From Friedmanniella luteola (GTDB taxonomy: Bacteria > Actinomycetota > Actinomycetes > Propionibacteriales > Propionibacteriaceae): DNA of 64,000 bases. The notes below the pieces were generated by a model, which saw nothing but the letters and a program-made list of their open reading frames with translations, was not told the origin of the DNA and ran no database searches. Shown piece after piece: positions 9,239 through 17,417 of this stretch; position 1 is the first letter of the stretch, and every line of letters begins with the position of its first letter. The stretch is taken from NCBI RefSeq assembly GCF_900105065.1, contig NZ_LT629749.1:2666001-2730000 (forward strand). The letters are read 5' to 3'. A program made the position numbers and the translations under genes.

Positions 9239-10453
9239 TCAGGCCGGCGCGGCCTCCGCACCCCGGTCGACGTCGGTGCCGCGGATGCCCAGCATGAACA
9301 AGATGGCGTCGAGGTAGGGCACGGAGACGGTGGTGTCGGCCTGGGCGCGGACCACCGGCTTGGCGTTGAAGGCGATGCCGAGGCCGGCGGCGGCCAGCAT
9401 GTCCAGGTCGTTGGCGCCGTCGCCCACGGCGACGGTCTGGGAGAGCGGGACGCCCTCGGCCGCGGCGATCTCGGCGAGCAGCCGCGCCTTGCCCGCCCGG
9501 TCGACGACGGGTCCCTCCACCTCGCCGGTCAGCACGCCGTCGACGACGGCCAGGCCATTGGCGTAGGAGTGGTCGAGGCCCAGCTCGTCGCGGAGCCGGT
9601 CGGTGAACGGGGTGAAGCCGCCGCTGACGATGCCGACCGTGAAGCCCAGCCGCTTGAGGGTGCGGACGAAGGTCCGGGCCCCCGGGGTGAGCCGGATCCG
9701 CGCCTGCACCCGCTCGACGGCGGCCTCGTCCAGGCCCGCCAGCAGCCGGACGCGCTCCCGCAGGGAGCCCTCGAAGTCGAGCTCCCCCGCCATCGCCCGG
9801 GCGGTGATGCCCGCGACCTCCTCGAGCCGGCCCGCCTCGTCGGCCAGCAGCTCGATGACCTCGTCCATGATCAGCGTCGAGTCGACGTCCATCACGACCA
9901 GCCGCTTGGCCCGCCGCTCCAGCCCGTTGACCTGCACGGCCACGTCGATGCCGTGCTCGCGGGCGACCTCGACCAGCGCCCGGCGCATCGCCTCGACGTC
10001 CCCGGCGATGACGACGAGGTCGTAGGCCGTCACCGGCGTGGTGGCCAGCCGCACGACCCGGTCGATGTTGCCCCCGGTGCCCGCGACGGCCGCGGCGACG
10101 GCGGCCAGCGCGCTCGCCGGCAGCGGGCGGCCGAGGACGGTGACGGCGTGCCGGACCAGCTGGGCCCGGCGCGACCGGGCCTCGACGCGCTCGAACTCGA
10201 TCCGCAGGTCGCGGGTGAACCCCCAGTAGAGGATGTCGCGGAGCAGCCGGTCGTCGGCGCCGGCCAGCCGGACGAGCACGTCCAGGGTCAGCCGCTCGCG
10301 GACGACGAGCTGCTCCAGGTCCTCCAGGACCGCGCCCGCGTCGCCGAGCAGCTGCAGCAGCTCGGCCGTCACCCGCGGCCGGTCGGCGCCGTAGACGCGG
10401 ATGAGCAGCGGCCGCTCGGCCCCCGCCTCGGGGGCCGCCGTCGGCTCGCTCAC
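9239..10453 (-). CDS. serB: Phosphoserine phosphatase SerB (two ACT domains plus HAD)
   Basis: 404 aa from GTG 10453. Last step of serine biosynthesis: O-phosphoserine to serine. Seen: about 180 N-terminal residues forming two ACT-like folds (LLIRVYGADRPRVTAELL; a second around VTAYDLVVIAGD), then the HAD domain with motif I VVMDVDSTL near residue 188, motif II IVSGGF, and motif III/IV VAVGDGANDLDML. The double-ACT layout matches mycobacterial SerB2, where ACT domains sense amino acids. The GTG overlaps the stop of the upstream pirin gene as GTGA (10450-10453), which fixes the start and makes the two genes an operon. An open frame continues upstream, but it is only the shadow of the pirin gene. 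Confidence 0.95.
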   Translation of the reverse strand: MSEPTAAPEAGAERPLLIRVYGADRPRVTAELLQLLGDAGAVLEDLEQLVVRERLTLDVLVRLAGADDRLLRDILYWGFTRDLRIEFERVEARSRRAQLVRHAVTVLGRPLPASALAAVAAAVAGTGGNIDRVVRLATTPVTAYDLVVIAGDVEAMRRALVEVAREHGIDVAVQVNGLERRAKRLVVMDVDSTLIMDEVIELLADEAGRLEEVAGITARAMAGELDFEGSLRERVRLLAGLDEAAVERVQARIRLTPGARTFVRTLKRLGFTVGIVSGGFTPFTDRLRDELGLDHSYANGLAVVDGVLTGEVEGPVVDRAGKARLLAEIAAAEGVPLSQTVAVGDGANDLDMLAAAGLGIAFNAKPVVRAQADTTVSVPYLDAILFMLGIRGTDVDRGAEAAPA

Positions 10454-11184
10454 GGGGCGAACGTCCAGACGAGCACCTCGGCCTCGGTGACGGCGGTCGC
10501 CCGCAGGGCCGCCTCCCCGCTCACCCGCAGTGCGTCGCCGGCCTCCAGCGCCCCGACCACCTCGAGGTCCAGCGAGCCGCGGAGCACGAACAGGTGGGCG
10601 AGCGGTCCCGCGGGCAGCACGCGGGACGTGCCGGGCGCGAGCACGGTCACCCACAGCGTCGACCCGGCGCTGGCGACGGTGACGGCCGCGTCGGCGTGCC
10701 CCCCGGCGGCGACCGGCACCCAGTCGGCGGTCAGCGCGGCCCGGTCCACCTCGCCCTGGCCGTAGGAGGGCGGCAGCCCGGGCTCGTCGGGCCGCAGCCA
10801 CATCTGGACGAACCGGGCGGGTGCGGGTGGGCGGTCCGGGTCGGTGGTGTGGGCGTCGTTGCGCTCGGCGTGCACGATCCCGGACCCGGCGCTCATCCGC
10901 TGGGCCAGGCCGGGCACGACGACCCCGCGGTGCCCGGCGGAGTCGGCGTGCACCAGCGAGCCCTCGGCCACCCAGGTCAGGATCTCGGCGTCGGCGTGCG
11001 GGTGGTCGTCGAACCCGCGGCCGGCCAGCAGGGACTCCTCGTTCAGCACCACCAGCGGTCCGTGCCCGACGTGGTCCGGGTCGTAGTGGGCGCCGAAGGA
11101 GAAGACGTGCGCCGTCTCGACCCCCGGCGCCGCGGTGCGGAAGCGGTCCGCGGCACGCCGCAGCTGCAGCAGGGGGTCGCTCAC
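10450..11184 (-). CDS. Pirin-family bicupin protein (YhhW-like)
   Basis: 244 aa. Pirins are small double-cupin metal proteins; some bacterial members have quercetin dioxygenase activity, most are of unknown role. Seen: N-terminal cupin metal-binding block DHPHADAEILTWV (His-x-His...Glu) and the second histidine in SGIVHAERN, a central VQMWLRPDE strand, and a divergent C-terminal cupin without obvious metal ligands. That is the usual one-metal pirin arrangement. The GTG at 11184 has GATACT six bases upstream, indicating leaderless transcription. Its stop overlaps the serB start (GTGA), so serB depends on this promoter. The DUF427 gene diverges from it across 49 bases. Confidence 0.88.
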   Translation of the reverse strand: MSDPLLQLRRAADRFRTAAPGVETAHVFSFGAHYDPDHVGHGPLVVLNEESLLAGRGFDDHPHADAEILTWVAEGSLVHADSAGHRGVVVPGLAQRMSAGSGIVHAERNDAHTTDPDRPPAPARFVQMWLRPDEPGLPPSYGQGEVDRAALTADWVPVAAGGHADAAVTVASAGSTLWVTVLAPGTSRVLPAGPLAHLFVLRGSLDLEVVGALEAGDALRVSGEAALRATAVTEAEVLVWTFAP

Positions 11185-11190
11185 CCGCCC

Positions 11191-11196
11191 AGTATC
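11191..11196 (-). promoter_or_regulatory. Predicted -10 box, leaderless pirin-serB operon
   Basis: GATACT-N6-GTG on the minus strand. The divergent DUF427 promoter lies 26 bases away, so the two opposing promoters share one 49-base gap and probably compete or are co-regulated. Confidence 0.45.
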
Positions 11197-11221
11197 GCGG
11201 GGACCGCCGGGTCGGGCCGTC

Positions 11222-11227
11222 TAGGCT
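11222..11227 (+). promoter_or_regulatory. Predicted -10 box, leaderless DUF427 gene
   Basis: TAGGCT, six bases (CACCCC), then ATG 11234. There is no Shine-Dalgarno sequence in front of this ATG, consistent with leaderless initiation. Confidence 0.55.
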
Positions 11228-11233
11228 CACCCC

Positions 11234-11734
11234 ATGGCCTCCCGACCCGTCCCCGACGCCATCGCCCCCGGCCAGGAGTCCGTGTGGGACTACCCGCGCC
11301 CGCCCGCCCTGGTGGCCAGCGAGGAGCTGGTCACGGTCGTGCTTGGCGGGGTGGAGATCTGCGAGACCTCGACCAGCTGGCGGGTGCTCGAGACGTCCCA
11401 CCCGCCGACGTACTACCTGCCGCGCAGTGCCTTCCGCGAGGGTGCGCTGGTGCCGGCGCACGGCGGCTCGTTCTGCGAGTGGAAGGGTCAGGCGTCCTAC
11501 CTCGACGTGGTCGGCGGCACCACGGTCCGGCCCCAGGCCGCCTGGTACTACCCGCAGCCCAGCCCGCGCTTCGCCGCCCTGCGCGGGCACGTGGCGCTGT
11601 ACCCCGGGATGATGGACTTCTGCCTCGTCGACGGGGAGCGGGTCGAGCCGCAGCCGGGCGGCTTCTACGGCGGCTGGATCACCGCGGGCGTGGTGGGACC
11701 GTTCAAGGGCGGCCCGGGCAGCAACGGCTGGTGA
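11234..11734 (+). CDS. DUF427 domain protein
   Basis: 166 aa soluble protein of the DUF427 family, common in actinobacteria and fungi; no established biochemical role. Seen: the family core ESVWDYPRPP at the N-terminus, PPTYYLPRSAF, the conserved SFCEWKGQASY, and AAWYYPQPSP, followed by the Gly/Trp-rich end FYGGWITAGVVGPFKG. These conserved aromatic and proline blocks form a small beta-rich domain. No signal peptide or membrane helix. It is translationally coupled to the downstream alkyltransferase-like gene through a GTGA overlap (11731-11734); whether this reflects a shared function is not known. Confidence 0.88.
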   Translation: MASRPVPDAIAPGQESVWDYPRPPALVASEELVTVVLGGVEICETSTSWRVLETSHPPTYYLPRSAFREGALVPAHGGSFCEWKGQASYLDVVGGTTVRPQAAWYYPQPSPRFAALRGHVALYPGMMDFCLVDGERVEPQPGGFYGGWITAGVVGPFKGGPGSNGW

Positions 11735-12087
11735 CCGGGGAGCCGTTCGAGCCCGGAGCCGCGGACCCCGAGGCCTACGTCGAGGCCGTGCTGCGGCTCG
11801 TGGAGCAGGTCCCGGCCGGCCGGGTGACCACCTACGGCGACCTCGCCGAGGCGGTCGGCCGCGGCGGGCCGCGGCAGGTCGGGCACGTGATGGCGACCTG
11901 GGGCGGGGGCGTCCCGTGGTGGCGGGTGGTGCGCGCGGACGGCTCTCCGGCCCGCGGCCTCGAGCAGGAGGCGCTGCGCCGGCTGGCCGCGGAGGGGGCC
12001 CCGTTGCGGGGCCGCCGCGTGGTGCTGGTCGAGGCCCGGCAGCCACCCGCCGGACACCGACCCGGGCCGCCGCCGGACGTCGCGTGA
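11731..12087 (+). CDS. MGMT-like alkyltransferase-like protein (ATL), catalytic Cys replaced
   Basis: 118 aa. Seen: the O6-alkylguanine-DNA alkyltransferase DNA-binding core (VPAGRVTTYGDLAEAVGRGGP, helix-turn-helix, then RQVGHVMA). At the active site, where MGMT has PCHR, this protein has P62-W63-W64-R65. The acceptor cysteine is absent, so it cannot accept alkyl groups. ATL proteins with Trp at this site bind alkylated guanine and recruit nucleotide excision repair. GTG 11731 overlaps the DUF427 stop. Mycobacterium tuberculosis has an MGMT-like gene at the corresponding position next to adnAB (from memory, Rv3204), supporting an ancestral position in this repair neighbourhood. Confidence 0.88.
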   Translation: MTGEPFEPGAADPEAYVEAVLRLVEQVPAGRVTTYGDLAEAVGRGGPRQVGHVMATWGGGVPWWRVVRADGSPARGLEQEALRRLAAEGAPLRGRRVVLVEARQPPAGHRPGPPPDVA

Positions 12088-12277
12088 TCGGGTTCTCCGA
12101 GGGGTTCCCAAGCCGCCGCGTTGTGTGACAGGCTGATCCCGCTGTTGCAAGTGGTCTGTGTCGTGGTACGTGCTACGCCCCCAGAACTATTGCGTGGGCG
12201 TCAGTCATTCCCTGGTGCCCGACAGCAGTCGGGGTCGTGAGGTGCGGCCTCGAATGCCAGATCATAGGGAGAATGAC
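12088..12277 (+). other. Intergenic region and probable 5' leader of the cold-shock gene
   Basis: 190 bases without a gene. A TTGCAA near 12144 could be a -35 box, but no convincing TAnnnT follows at 16-18 bases, so I do not assign a promoter. Cold-shock mRNAs often have long structured leaders and this gap would allow one. A good Shine-Dalgarno (AGGGAGAA, about 12266-12273) precedes the csp ATG. Confidence 0.35.
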
Positions 12278-12481
12278 ATGGCGCAGGGAACCGTCAAGTG
12301 GTTCAATGCCGAGAAGGGCTACGGCTTCATCGCCGTGGACGGCGGCGGTCCGGACGTTTTCGTCCACTACAGCGCGATCGAGTCGACGGGTTTCCGGACC
12401 CTCGACGAAGGTCAGCGCGTCGAGTTCCAGACCACGCAGGGCCCCAAGGGCCCGCAGGCTGACCAGGTCCACGCCATTTGA
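12278..12481 (+). CDS. Cold-shock protein, CspA family
   Basis: 67 aa, a single cold-shock domain that binds single-stranded nucleic acid and melts RNA structure. Seen: opening [18 protein letters not shown] with RNP-1 (KGYGFI) and RNP-2 (DVFVHYSAI), ending [10 protein letters not shown]. Length is exactly typical. The start at ATG 12278 is fixed by the family N-terminus and a strong Shine-Dalgarno; the frame is open further upstream, but that extension has no cold-shock character. It is monocistronic and followed 43 bases after the stop by a perfect 15-bp hairpin shared with moeZ, which converges on it. Confidence 0.97.
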   Translation: MAQGTVKWFNAEKGYGFIAVDGGGPDVFVHYSAIESTGFRTLDEGQRVEFQTTQGPKGPQADQVHAI

Positions 12482-12523
12482 GCGCCTGTCACCCGCAGCA
12501 GCAGGAGTAGTTGCAGGAACCAT

Positions 12524-12556
12524 GAAGCCCCTCACACCGGTGGTGTGAGGGGCTTC
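12524..12556. terminator. Bidirectional hairpin terminator between csp and moeZ
   Basis: Left arm GAAGCCCCTCACACC (12524-12538), loop GGT, right arm GGTGTGAGGGGCTTC (12542-12556): a perfect 15-bp stem. It lies between convergent genes. There is no clear U-tract on either side, as is common in actinobacteria. Confidence 0.85.
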
Positions 12557-12589
12557 GTGCTCGTGGCGAGCGAGGACAGCCCTCGACCG

Positions 12590-13780
12590 TCAGTAGGCAG
12601 GTTGGGTGGTGTCGATCTGGGTGACCCAGGCGCTCACGCCGCCGCCGACGTGGACGGCGTTGTCGAGGCCGGCGCCGCGGACGATGGCGAGCACCTCCGC
12701 GGAACGGATGCCGGTCTTGCAGTACAGGACCACCTGCTTGTCCTGCGGGAGCTGCGCCAGGGCCTCGCCGGTCTGGAAGTCGCCCTTGGGGATCAGCACC
12801 GAGCCGGGGATCTGGTTGATGTCCCGCTCGACCTTCTCCCGGACGTCGATCAGGACGAAGTCCTTCTCGCCCTGCTCGCGGGCGTTCAGCCAGTCCTCGA
12901 GCTGCTGGACGCCGACGGTGTGCCCGGCGACGGCCTCGGCGGCCTCCTCGGTGATCGCGCCGCAGAAGGCGTCGTAGTCGATCAGCTCGGTGACCGTCGG
13001 GTTCTCACCGCAGACGGCGCAGTTCGGGTCCTTGCGGATCTTCAGCTGCTGCCAGCTCATCTCGAGCGCGTCATAGATCTGCAGCCGGCCGACCAGCGGG
13101 TCGCCGATGCCGGCGAGCAGCTTCAGCGCCTCGGTGACCTGGGTGGCGCCGATCGAGGCGCACAGCACGCCGAGCACGCCGCCCTCCGCGCAGCTGGGCA
13201 CCATCCCGGGGGGCGGGGGCTCCGGGTAGAGGCACCGGTAGCAGGGTCCCTGGTCGGCCCAGAAGACGCTGACCTGGCCGTCGAAGCGGAAGATCGAGCC
13301 CCAGACGTACGGCTTGTGCAGCAGCACGGCGGCGTCGTTGACCAGGTAGCGCGTCGCGAAGTTGTCCGTGCCGTCCACGATCAGGTCGTACTGGGCGAAG
13401 ATCTCGAAGACGTTGTCGTTGTCCAGCCGGACGTCGTGCACCACCACCTCGACGAACGGGTTGGTCTCGGCGATCGACTCCTTGGCCGACTGCGCCTTGG
13501 ACTTCCCGATGTCGGACTGGCCGTGGATGATCTGGCGCTGCAGGTTCGACTCGTCGACGGTGTCGAACTCGACGATGCCGAGCGTCCCGACCCCGGCGGC
13601 GGCCAGGTAGAGCAGCGCGGGGCTGCCCAGGCCGCCGGCGCCGATCACCAGCACCTTGGCGTTCTTGAAGCGCTTCTGGCCGTCCATGCCGACGTCCGGG
13701 ATGATCAGGTGGCGGCTGTAGCGGCGCACCTCGTCGATGCTCAGCTCAGCAGCGGGTTCCACCAACGGCGGCAGGGCCAC
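12590..13780 (-). CDS. moeZ: Adenylyltransferase/sulfurtransferase MoeZ
   Basis: 396 aa. E1-like enzyme that adenylates the C-terminal Gly of sulfur-carrier proteins (MoaD, CysO, ThiS) and, through a fused rhodanese domain, supplies the sulfur for molybdopterin and thioamino-acid pathways. Seen: ThiF/MoeB domain with nucleotide loop VIGAGGLGSPALLYLAAAG, R-Q-IIH, DGTDNFATRYLVND; zinc cysteines in CYRCLYP and CAVCG; then a rhodanese domain (about 285-385) with LIDVREKVE and active-site loop LYCKTGIRS. The sulfur-carrying Cys is present, so it should be bifunctional. GTG 13780 start. Converges on csp over a strong terminator. Its position near adnAB and the TetR gene matches mycobacteria. Confidence 0.95.
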   Translation of the reverse strand: MALPPLVEPAAELSIDEVRRYSRHLIIPDVGMDGQKRFKNAKVLVIGAGGLGSPALLYLAAAGVGTLGIVEFDTVDESNLQRQIIHGQSDIGKSKAQSAKESIAETNPFVEVVVHDVRLDNDNVFEIFAQYDLIVDGTDNFATRYLVNDAAVLLHKPYVWGSIFRFDGQVSVFWADQGPCYRCLYPEPPPPGMVPSCAEGGVLGVLCASIGATQVTEALKLLAGIGDPLVGRLQIYDALEMSWQQLKIRKDPNCAVCGENPTVTELIDYDAFCGAITEEAAEAVAGHTVGVQQLEDWLNAREQGEKDFVLIDVREKVERDINQIPGSVLIPKGDFQTGEALAQLPQDKQVVLYCKTGIRSAEVLAIVRGAGLDNAVHVGGGVSAWVTQIDTTQPAY

Positions 13781-13895
13781 GGTCGTCTCTCCTCGGTCGT
13801 CAGGGCGTCACGGATGACGCGTGATCCTCTCCTCGAACGTCTCACCGCGGCCGGCTATTCCGAGCCGTGGACGCGCGTCCCGGCCCGCGGCAGCC

Positions 13896-14807
13896 TCACC
13901 GCTGGACGGCCTTGACGATGGTGAGGGCCCGGGTGACCTCGTCGCGGTCCAGGCGGCCGTCGCCCAGCCCCCACACGAACTCCATCATCGAGCGCACCAC
14001 CACCCAGCCCCGGACGCGGTCCTCGTCCAGCCCGGCGGCGTCGACCACGGTCTCGAGACGCGCCACCAGCGCACCCCGCAGGTCGTGCGACGCCACCGCC
14101 TCGGGCCAGCGGTTGCTGAGCAGCGGCGCCACCTCGAAGGCCGGGTCCCCGGCGAGCGGCGCGCCGTCGATGGCCAGCCACTCCCCCTCGCGCTCCCCGA
14201 GCCCGGCCAGCACGTTCCCGTAGTGCAGGTCGCCGTGCAGCAGCGCGCGGTCGGTCCCGGGGTCGGTCGCCAGCTCGCGGGCGAGCCCGGCCGCCTGGTC
14301 CACGAAGCGGCGGGGGGCGACGCCGGCGGCGTCGAGCGCGGTCAGCTCCCCCGACCAGCGCCGGGCCACGTCGGAGAGCCGGTCCAGCTGGGGCAGCGGC
14401 GGTCGGTGCAGCCGGCCGTACAGGCCGGCGATCACCGCGCAGGCCTCCAGCACGTCCGCGCTCTCGAGGTCGCGCGACGCGTCGGCCCGCTCCAGCAGCA
14501 GCACCCCGCGGCGCGGGTCGGCCCGCAGCAGGGTCACCGCGGCGTCCCCCGCCCACGCCCGCAGCGCCAGGTGCAGGTGCTCCTGGTCGGGGTGCGGCCA
14601 GCCCAGCCGGAGCGCGGCCGGCTCGCCCTCGGCGGTCCGCACCGGGAGCACGAGGGCGCTGACCCCGGCCCGGGCCGGACCGTCGACCACCAGCTGCCAG
14701 CGGTCCAGCACGTCCCGCTCCAGCCGCGGCAGCGCCGCCAGCCAGCGGCCCCAGTCCTCGCCGCGGTAGCCGTGCTCGAGCAACGGGGCCGGCAGCGGGA
14801 GGTCCAC
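13896..14807 (-). CDS. APH(6)/hydroxyurea-kinase-like phosphotransferase
   Basis: 303 aa from GTG 14807. Belongs to the aminoglycoside/hydroxyurea phosphotransferase family. Seen: N-terminal lobe RWQLVVDGPARAG...LVLPVRTAEGEPAALRLGWPHPDQEHLHLALRAWAG, the catalytic Brenner motif LLHGDLHYGNVL, and the metal-binding IDGAPLAGDPAFEVAPLL. Family members inactivate streptomycin or hydroxyurea, but chromosomal actinobacterial copies often have no known substrate and I do not infer resistance from sequence. The start is set by TACCGT-N6-GTG; an upstream GTG at 14864 would overlap the divergent polymerase gene. No coupling to neighbours: moeZ starts 115 bases downstream of this gene's stop. Confidence 0.85.
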   Translation of the reverse strand: MDLPLPAPLLEHGYRGEDWGRWLAALPRLERDVLDRWQLVVDGPARAGVSALVLPVRTAEGEPAALRLGWPHPDQEHLHLALRAWAGDAAVTLLRADPRRGVLLLERADASRDLESADVLEACAVIAGLYGRLHRPPLPQLDRLSDVARRWSGELTALDAAGVAPRRFVDQAAGLARELATDPGTDRALLHGDLHYGNVLAGLGEREGEWLAIDGAPLAGDPAFEVAPLLSNRWPEAVASHDLRGALVARLETVVDAAGLDEDRVRGWVVVRSMMEFVWGLGDGRLDRDEVTRALTIVKAVQR

Positions 14808-14813
14808 GCCGTC

Positions 14814-14819
14814 ACGGTA
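14814..14819 (-). promoter_or_regulatory. Predicted -10 box, leaderless phosphotransferase gene
   Basis: TACCGT, six bases (GACGGC), GTG 14807 on the minus strand. This is the evidence used to choose the shorter start. Confidence 0.5.
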
Positions 14820-14827
14820 GGGGATGC

Positions 14828-14833
14828 CAGACT
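14828..14833 (+). promoter_or_regulatory. Predicted -10 box, leaderless LigD-like gene
   Basis: CAGACT, six bases (GCGGCC), then ATG 14840. First base departs from TAnnnT. It lies only nine bases from the opposing phosphotransferase -10. Confidence 0.4.
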
Positions 14834-14839
14834 GCGGCC

Positions 14840-15862
14840 ATGGCCCAGGCGGAGCAACCGGCACGGGACGTCACCACCGAGGTCGACGGCCGGGTGCTCG
14901 GCCTCACCAACCTGGACAAGGTGCTCTACCCCGCCACCGGCTACACCAAGGCCGAGGTCGTCAGCTACTACCTCCAGGTGGCGCCGACGATCCTCCCCCA
15001 CGTCCGCGACCGGGCGATGACGCGGCTGCGGTACCCCGACGGCGTTCGCTACGACGAGCCCCGCGAGGAGCGCGGCGGCAGCACCCCGCCCCCGGGTGGC
15101 GCGTTCTACGAGAAGAACGCCCCGGCCGGCACCCCGCCGTGGGTGCCGCGCCAGCGGGTGGGGACCAGCGACGGGGTCATCGACTACGTCGTCGTCGACG
15201 AGCCGGCCACGCTGGTCTGGCTGGCCAACCTGGCCGCCCTGGAGCTGCACACGCCGCAGTGGACGATCTCCTCCGGCACCGCGGGCGCGGACGGCGTGCT
15301 GGACCTCCCCGCGGAGGAGCCCCGGCCCGGGGAGCCGCTGGCCGACCGGGTCGTCGTCGACCTCGACCCGGGAGCGGGCATGAGCATCGTCGAGACGGCG
15401 CGCGCCGCCCTGCTCGTGGCCGGGGTGATGGCGGCCGACGGGCTGGTGCCCGTCCCGCAGAGCTCGGGCAGCAAGGGGATCCAGGTCTACGCGGCGATCG
15501 CCCCGTGCCGCAGCAGGGACGCCTGGGCCTACACCAGGCGCCTGAACGCGACGATGGCCCGCAGCCACCCGGACCTCTTCGTCGCCGCGATGTCGGTCGA
15601 GCAGCGTCGCGGGCGCATCTACGTCGACCACAACCAGAACCTCGCCGCCCGGAACACCATCGCGCCCTACAGCCTCCGCGGGCGGGAACGGCCCTCGGTC
15701 GCCACCCCCGTCACCTGGGAGGAGGTGGGCGCGGTCAGCGCGCCCGAGGACCTCCGCTTCTCCCCCGAGGACGTCCTGGCCCGCCTCGAGGAGCACGGCG
15801 ACCTGGCCGCGGACCTGCTGGACGAGGACCGTCCACCGCTGCCGAGCGCCCCAGTAGGGTGA
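14840..15862 (+). CDS. Stand-alone LigD-type polymerase/primase domain protein
   Basis: 340 aa. Archaeo-eukaryotic-primase-like polymerase domain as found in the multidomain ligase LigD of bacterial non-homologous end joining; fills gaps at broken ends, preferring ribonucleotides. Seen: N-terminal LTNLDKVLYPATGYTKAEVVSYY, metal-binding VVDLDPGAGM (Asp-x-Asp), SSGSKGIQVY and DHNQN, the hallmark motif set. There is no ligase or phosphoesterase domain in this gene or beside it. A Ku gene lies at 51.7-52.5 kb. Some variation from standard LigD (SSGSKGIQ for TSGSKGLH) suggests a separate lineage of stand-alone polymerases. The next gene, a TetR regulator, follows at once. Confidence 0.9.
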   Translation: MAQAEQPARDVTTEVDGRVLGLTNLDKVLYPATGYTKAEVVSYYLQVAPTILPHVRDRAMTRLRYPDGVRYDEPREERGGSTPPPGGAFYEKNAPAGTPPWVPRQRVGTSDGVIDYVVVDEPATLVWLANLAALELHTPQWTISSGTAGADGVLDLPAEEPRPGEPLADRVVVDLDPGAGMSIVETARAALLVAGVMAADGLVPVPQSSGSKGIQVYAAIAPCRSRDAWAYTRRLNATMARSHPDLFVAAMSVEQRRGRIYVDHNQNLAARNTIAPYSLRGRERPSVATPVTWEEVGAVSAPEDLRFSPEDVLARLEEHGDLAADLLDEDRPPLPSAPVG

Positions 15863-15867
15863 CGGAC

Positions 15868-16503
15868 GTGACTTCGCAGGCCGGCACCCGGGCGACCCGG
15901 ATGCCCCGCGACCAGCGGCGCGCCTCGCTGCTGGAGGCCGCCAACGAGGTCTTCACCAGCCGGGGCTACCACGCGGCCGCGATGGACGACATCGCCGAGG
16001 CCGCCGGCGTCTCGAAACCCGTGCTGTACCAGCACTTCCCGTCCAAGCTGGACCTCTACCTGGCCCTGCTCGACGCCAGCTGCGACTCCCTCGTCGAGGT
16101 CGTCCGCGACGCGCTGGCCAGCCACGACCACAACGCCGACCGGGTCGTCGCCACCATCGACGCGTTCTACGCCTTCGTCTCCAGCGCCAGCGGGGAGTTC
16201 CGCTTCGTCTTCGAGTCCGACCTCACCGGCGACGCGTCGGTGCAGAAACGGCTGTGGCAGGTCAACGAGGAGATCGCCGACCTGATCGCCGAGGTGATCG
16301 AGTCCGACACCGCGTTGCCGCGGGAGCAGTCGAAGCTGCTGGCCATCTCCCTGGTGGGCAACGCCCAGGTCAGTGCGCGCTACTGGGTCTCCAGCGGGAT
16401 GACCATCCCCGTCGAGGAGGCCACCTCGCTGGTCAGCCGGCTGGCCTGGCGGGGGATCCGCGGCTTCCCGCTGACCGGGTACGACCCGGCCCGCCTGCAC
16501 TGA
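15868..16503 (+). CDS. TetR/AcrR-family regulator (Rv3208-like)
   Basis: 211 aa. Seen: N-terminal helix-turn-helix RRASLLEAANEVFTSRGYHAAAMDDIAEAAGVSKPVLYQHFPSK, then a helical ligand-binding domain with AFYAFVSSASGEFRFVFESDL and RLWQVNEEIADLIAEVI. The GTG at 15868 is chosen because AGTAGGG lies eight bases upstream; an in-frame GTG at 15859 would overlap the preceding stop as GTGA. The sequence and its place between moeZ-side genes and the DUF3107/DEAD helicase block match the conserved actinobacterial Rv3208 regulator as I remember it. The neighbour it normally has (DUF3107) is here 21 kb further on. Ligand unknown. Confidence 0.88.
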   Translation: MTSQAGTRATRMPRDQRRASLLEAANEVFTSRGYHAAAMDDIAEAAGVSKPVLYQHFPSKLDLYLALLDASCDSLVEVVRDALASHDHNADRVVATIDAFYAFVSSASGEFRFVFESDLTGDASVQKRLWQVNEEIADLIAEVIESDTALPREQSKLLAISLVGNAQVSARYWVSSGMTIPVEEATSLVSRLAWRGIRGFPLTGYDPARLH

Positions 16504-16540
16504 CGACGACCGGTCGCGCGGCGGTGGGAGCCGGACCGCC

Positions 16541-16585
16541 CGCGCCCTGAGCTCGTCGAGGTCCCTGCGACGAGCTCAGCGCGCG
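16541..16585. repeat. Dispersed palindromic repeat (copy 1), terminator-like
   Basis: Arms 16541-16558 and 16568-16585 (right arm CGACGAGCTCAGCGCGCG) pair over 18 positions with one mismatch and a 9-base loop. Lies between the convergent TetR and ABC-ATPase genes. The GAGC...GTCG core relates it to the copies at 25970, 34054 and 37771. Confidence 0.7.
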
Positions 16586-16593
16586 GGTCGGGG

Positions 16594-17415
<822 letters not shown>

Positions 17416-17417
17416 GT

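Noticed and set aside
10454-12046. N-terminal extension of SerB to 935 codons
   Set aside because: The extension is the antisense or shifted shadow of the pirin, DUF427 and ATL genes; the GTGA overlap at 10450 fixes the real start.
13896-14807. Antibiotic resistance gene
   Set aside because: Family similarity to APH(6)/hydroxyurea kinases alone does not show resistance; no mobile context.
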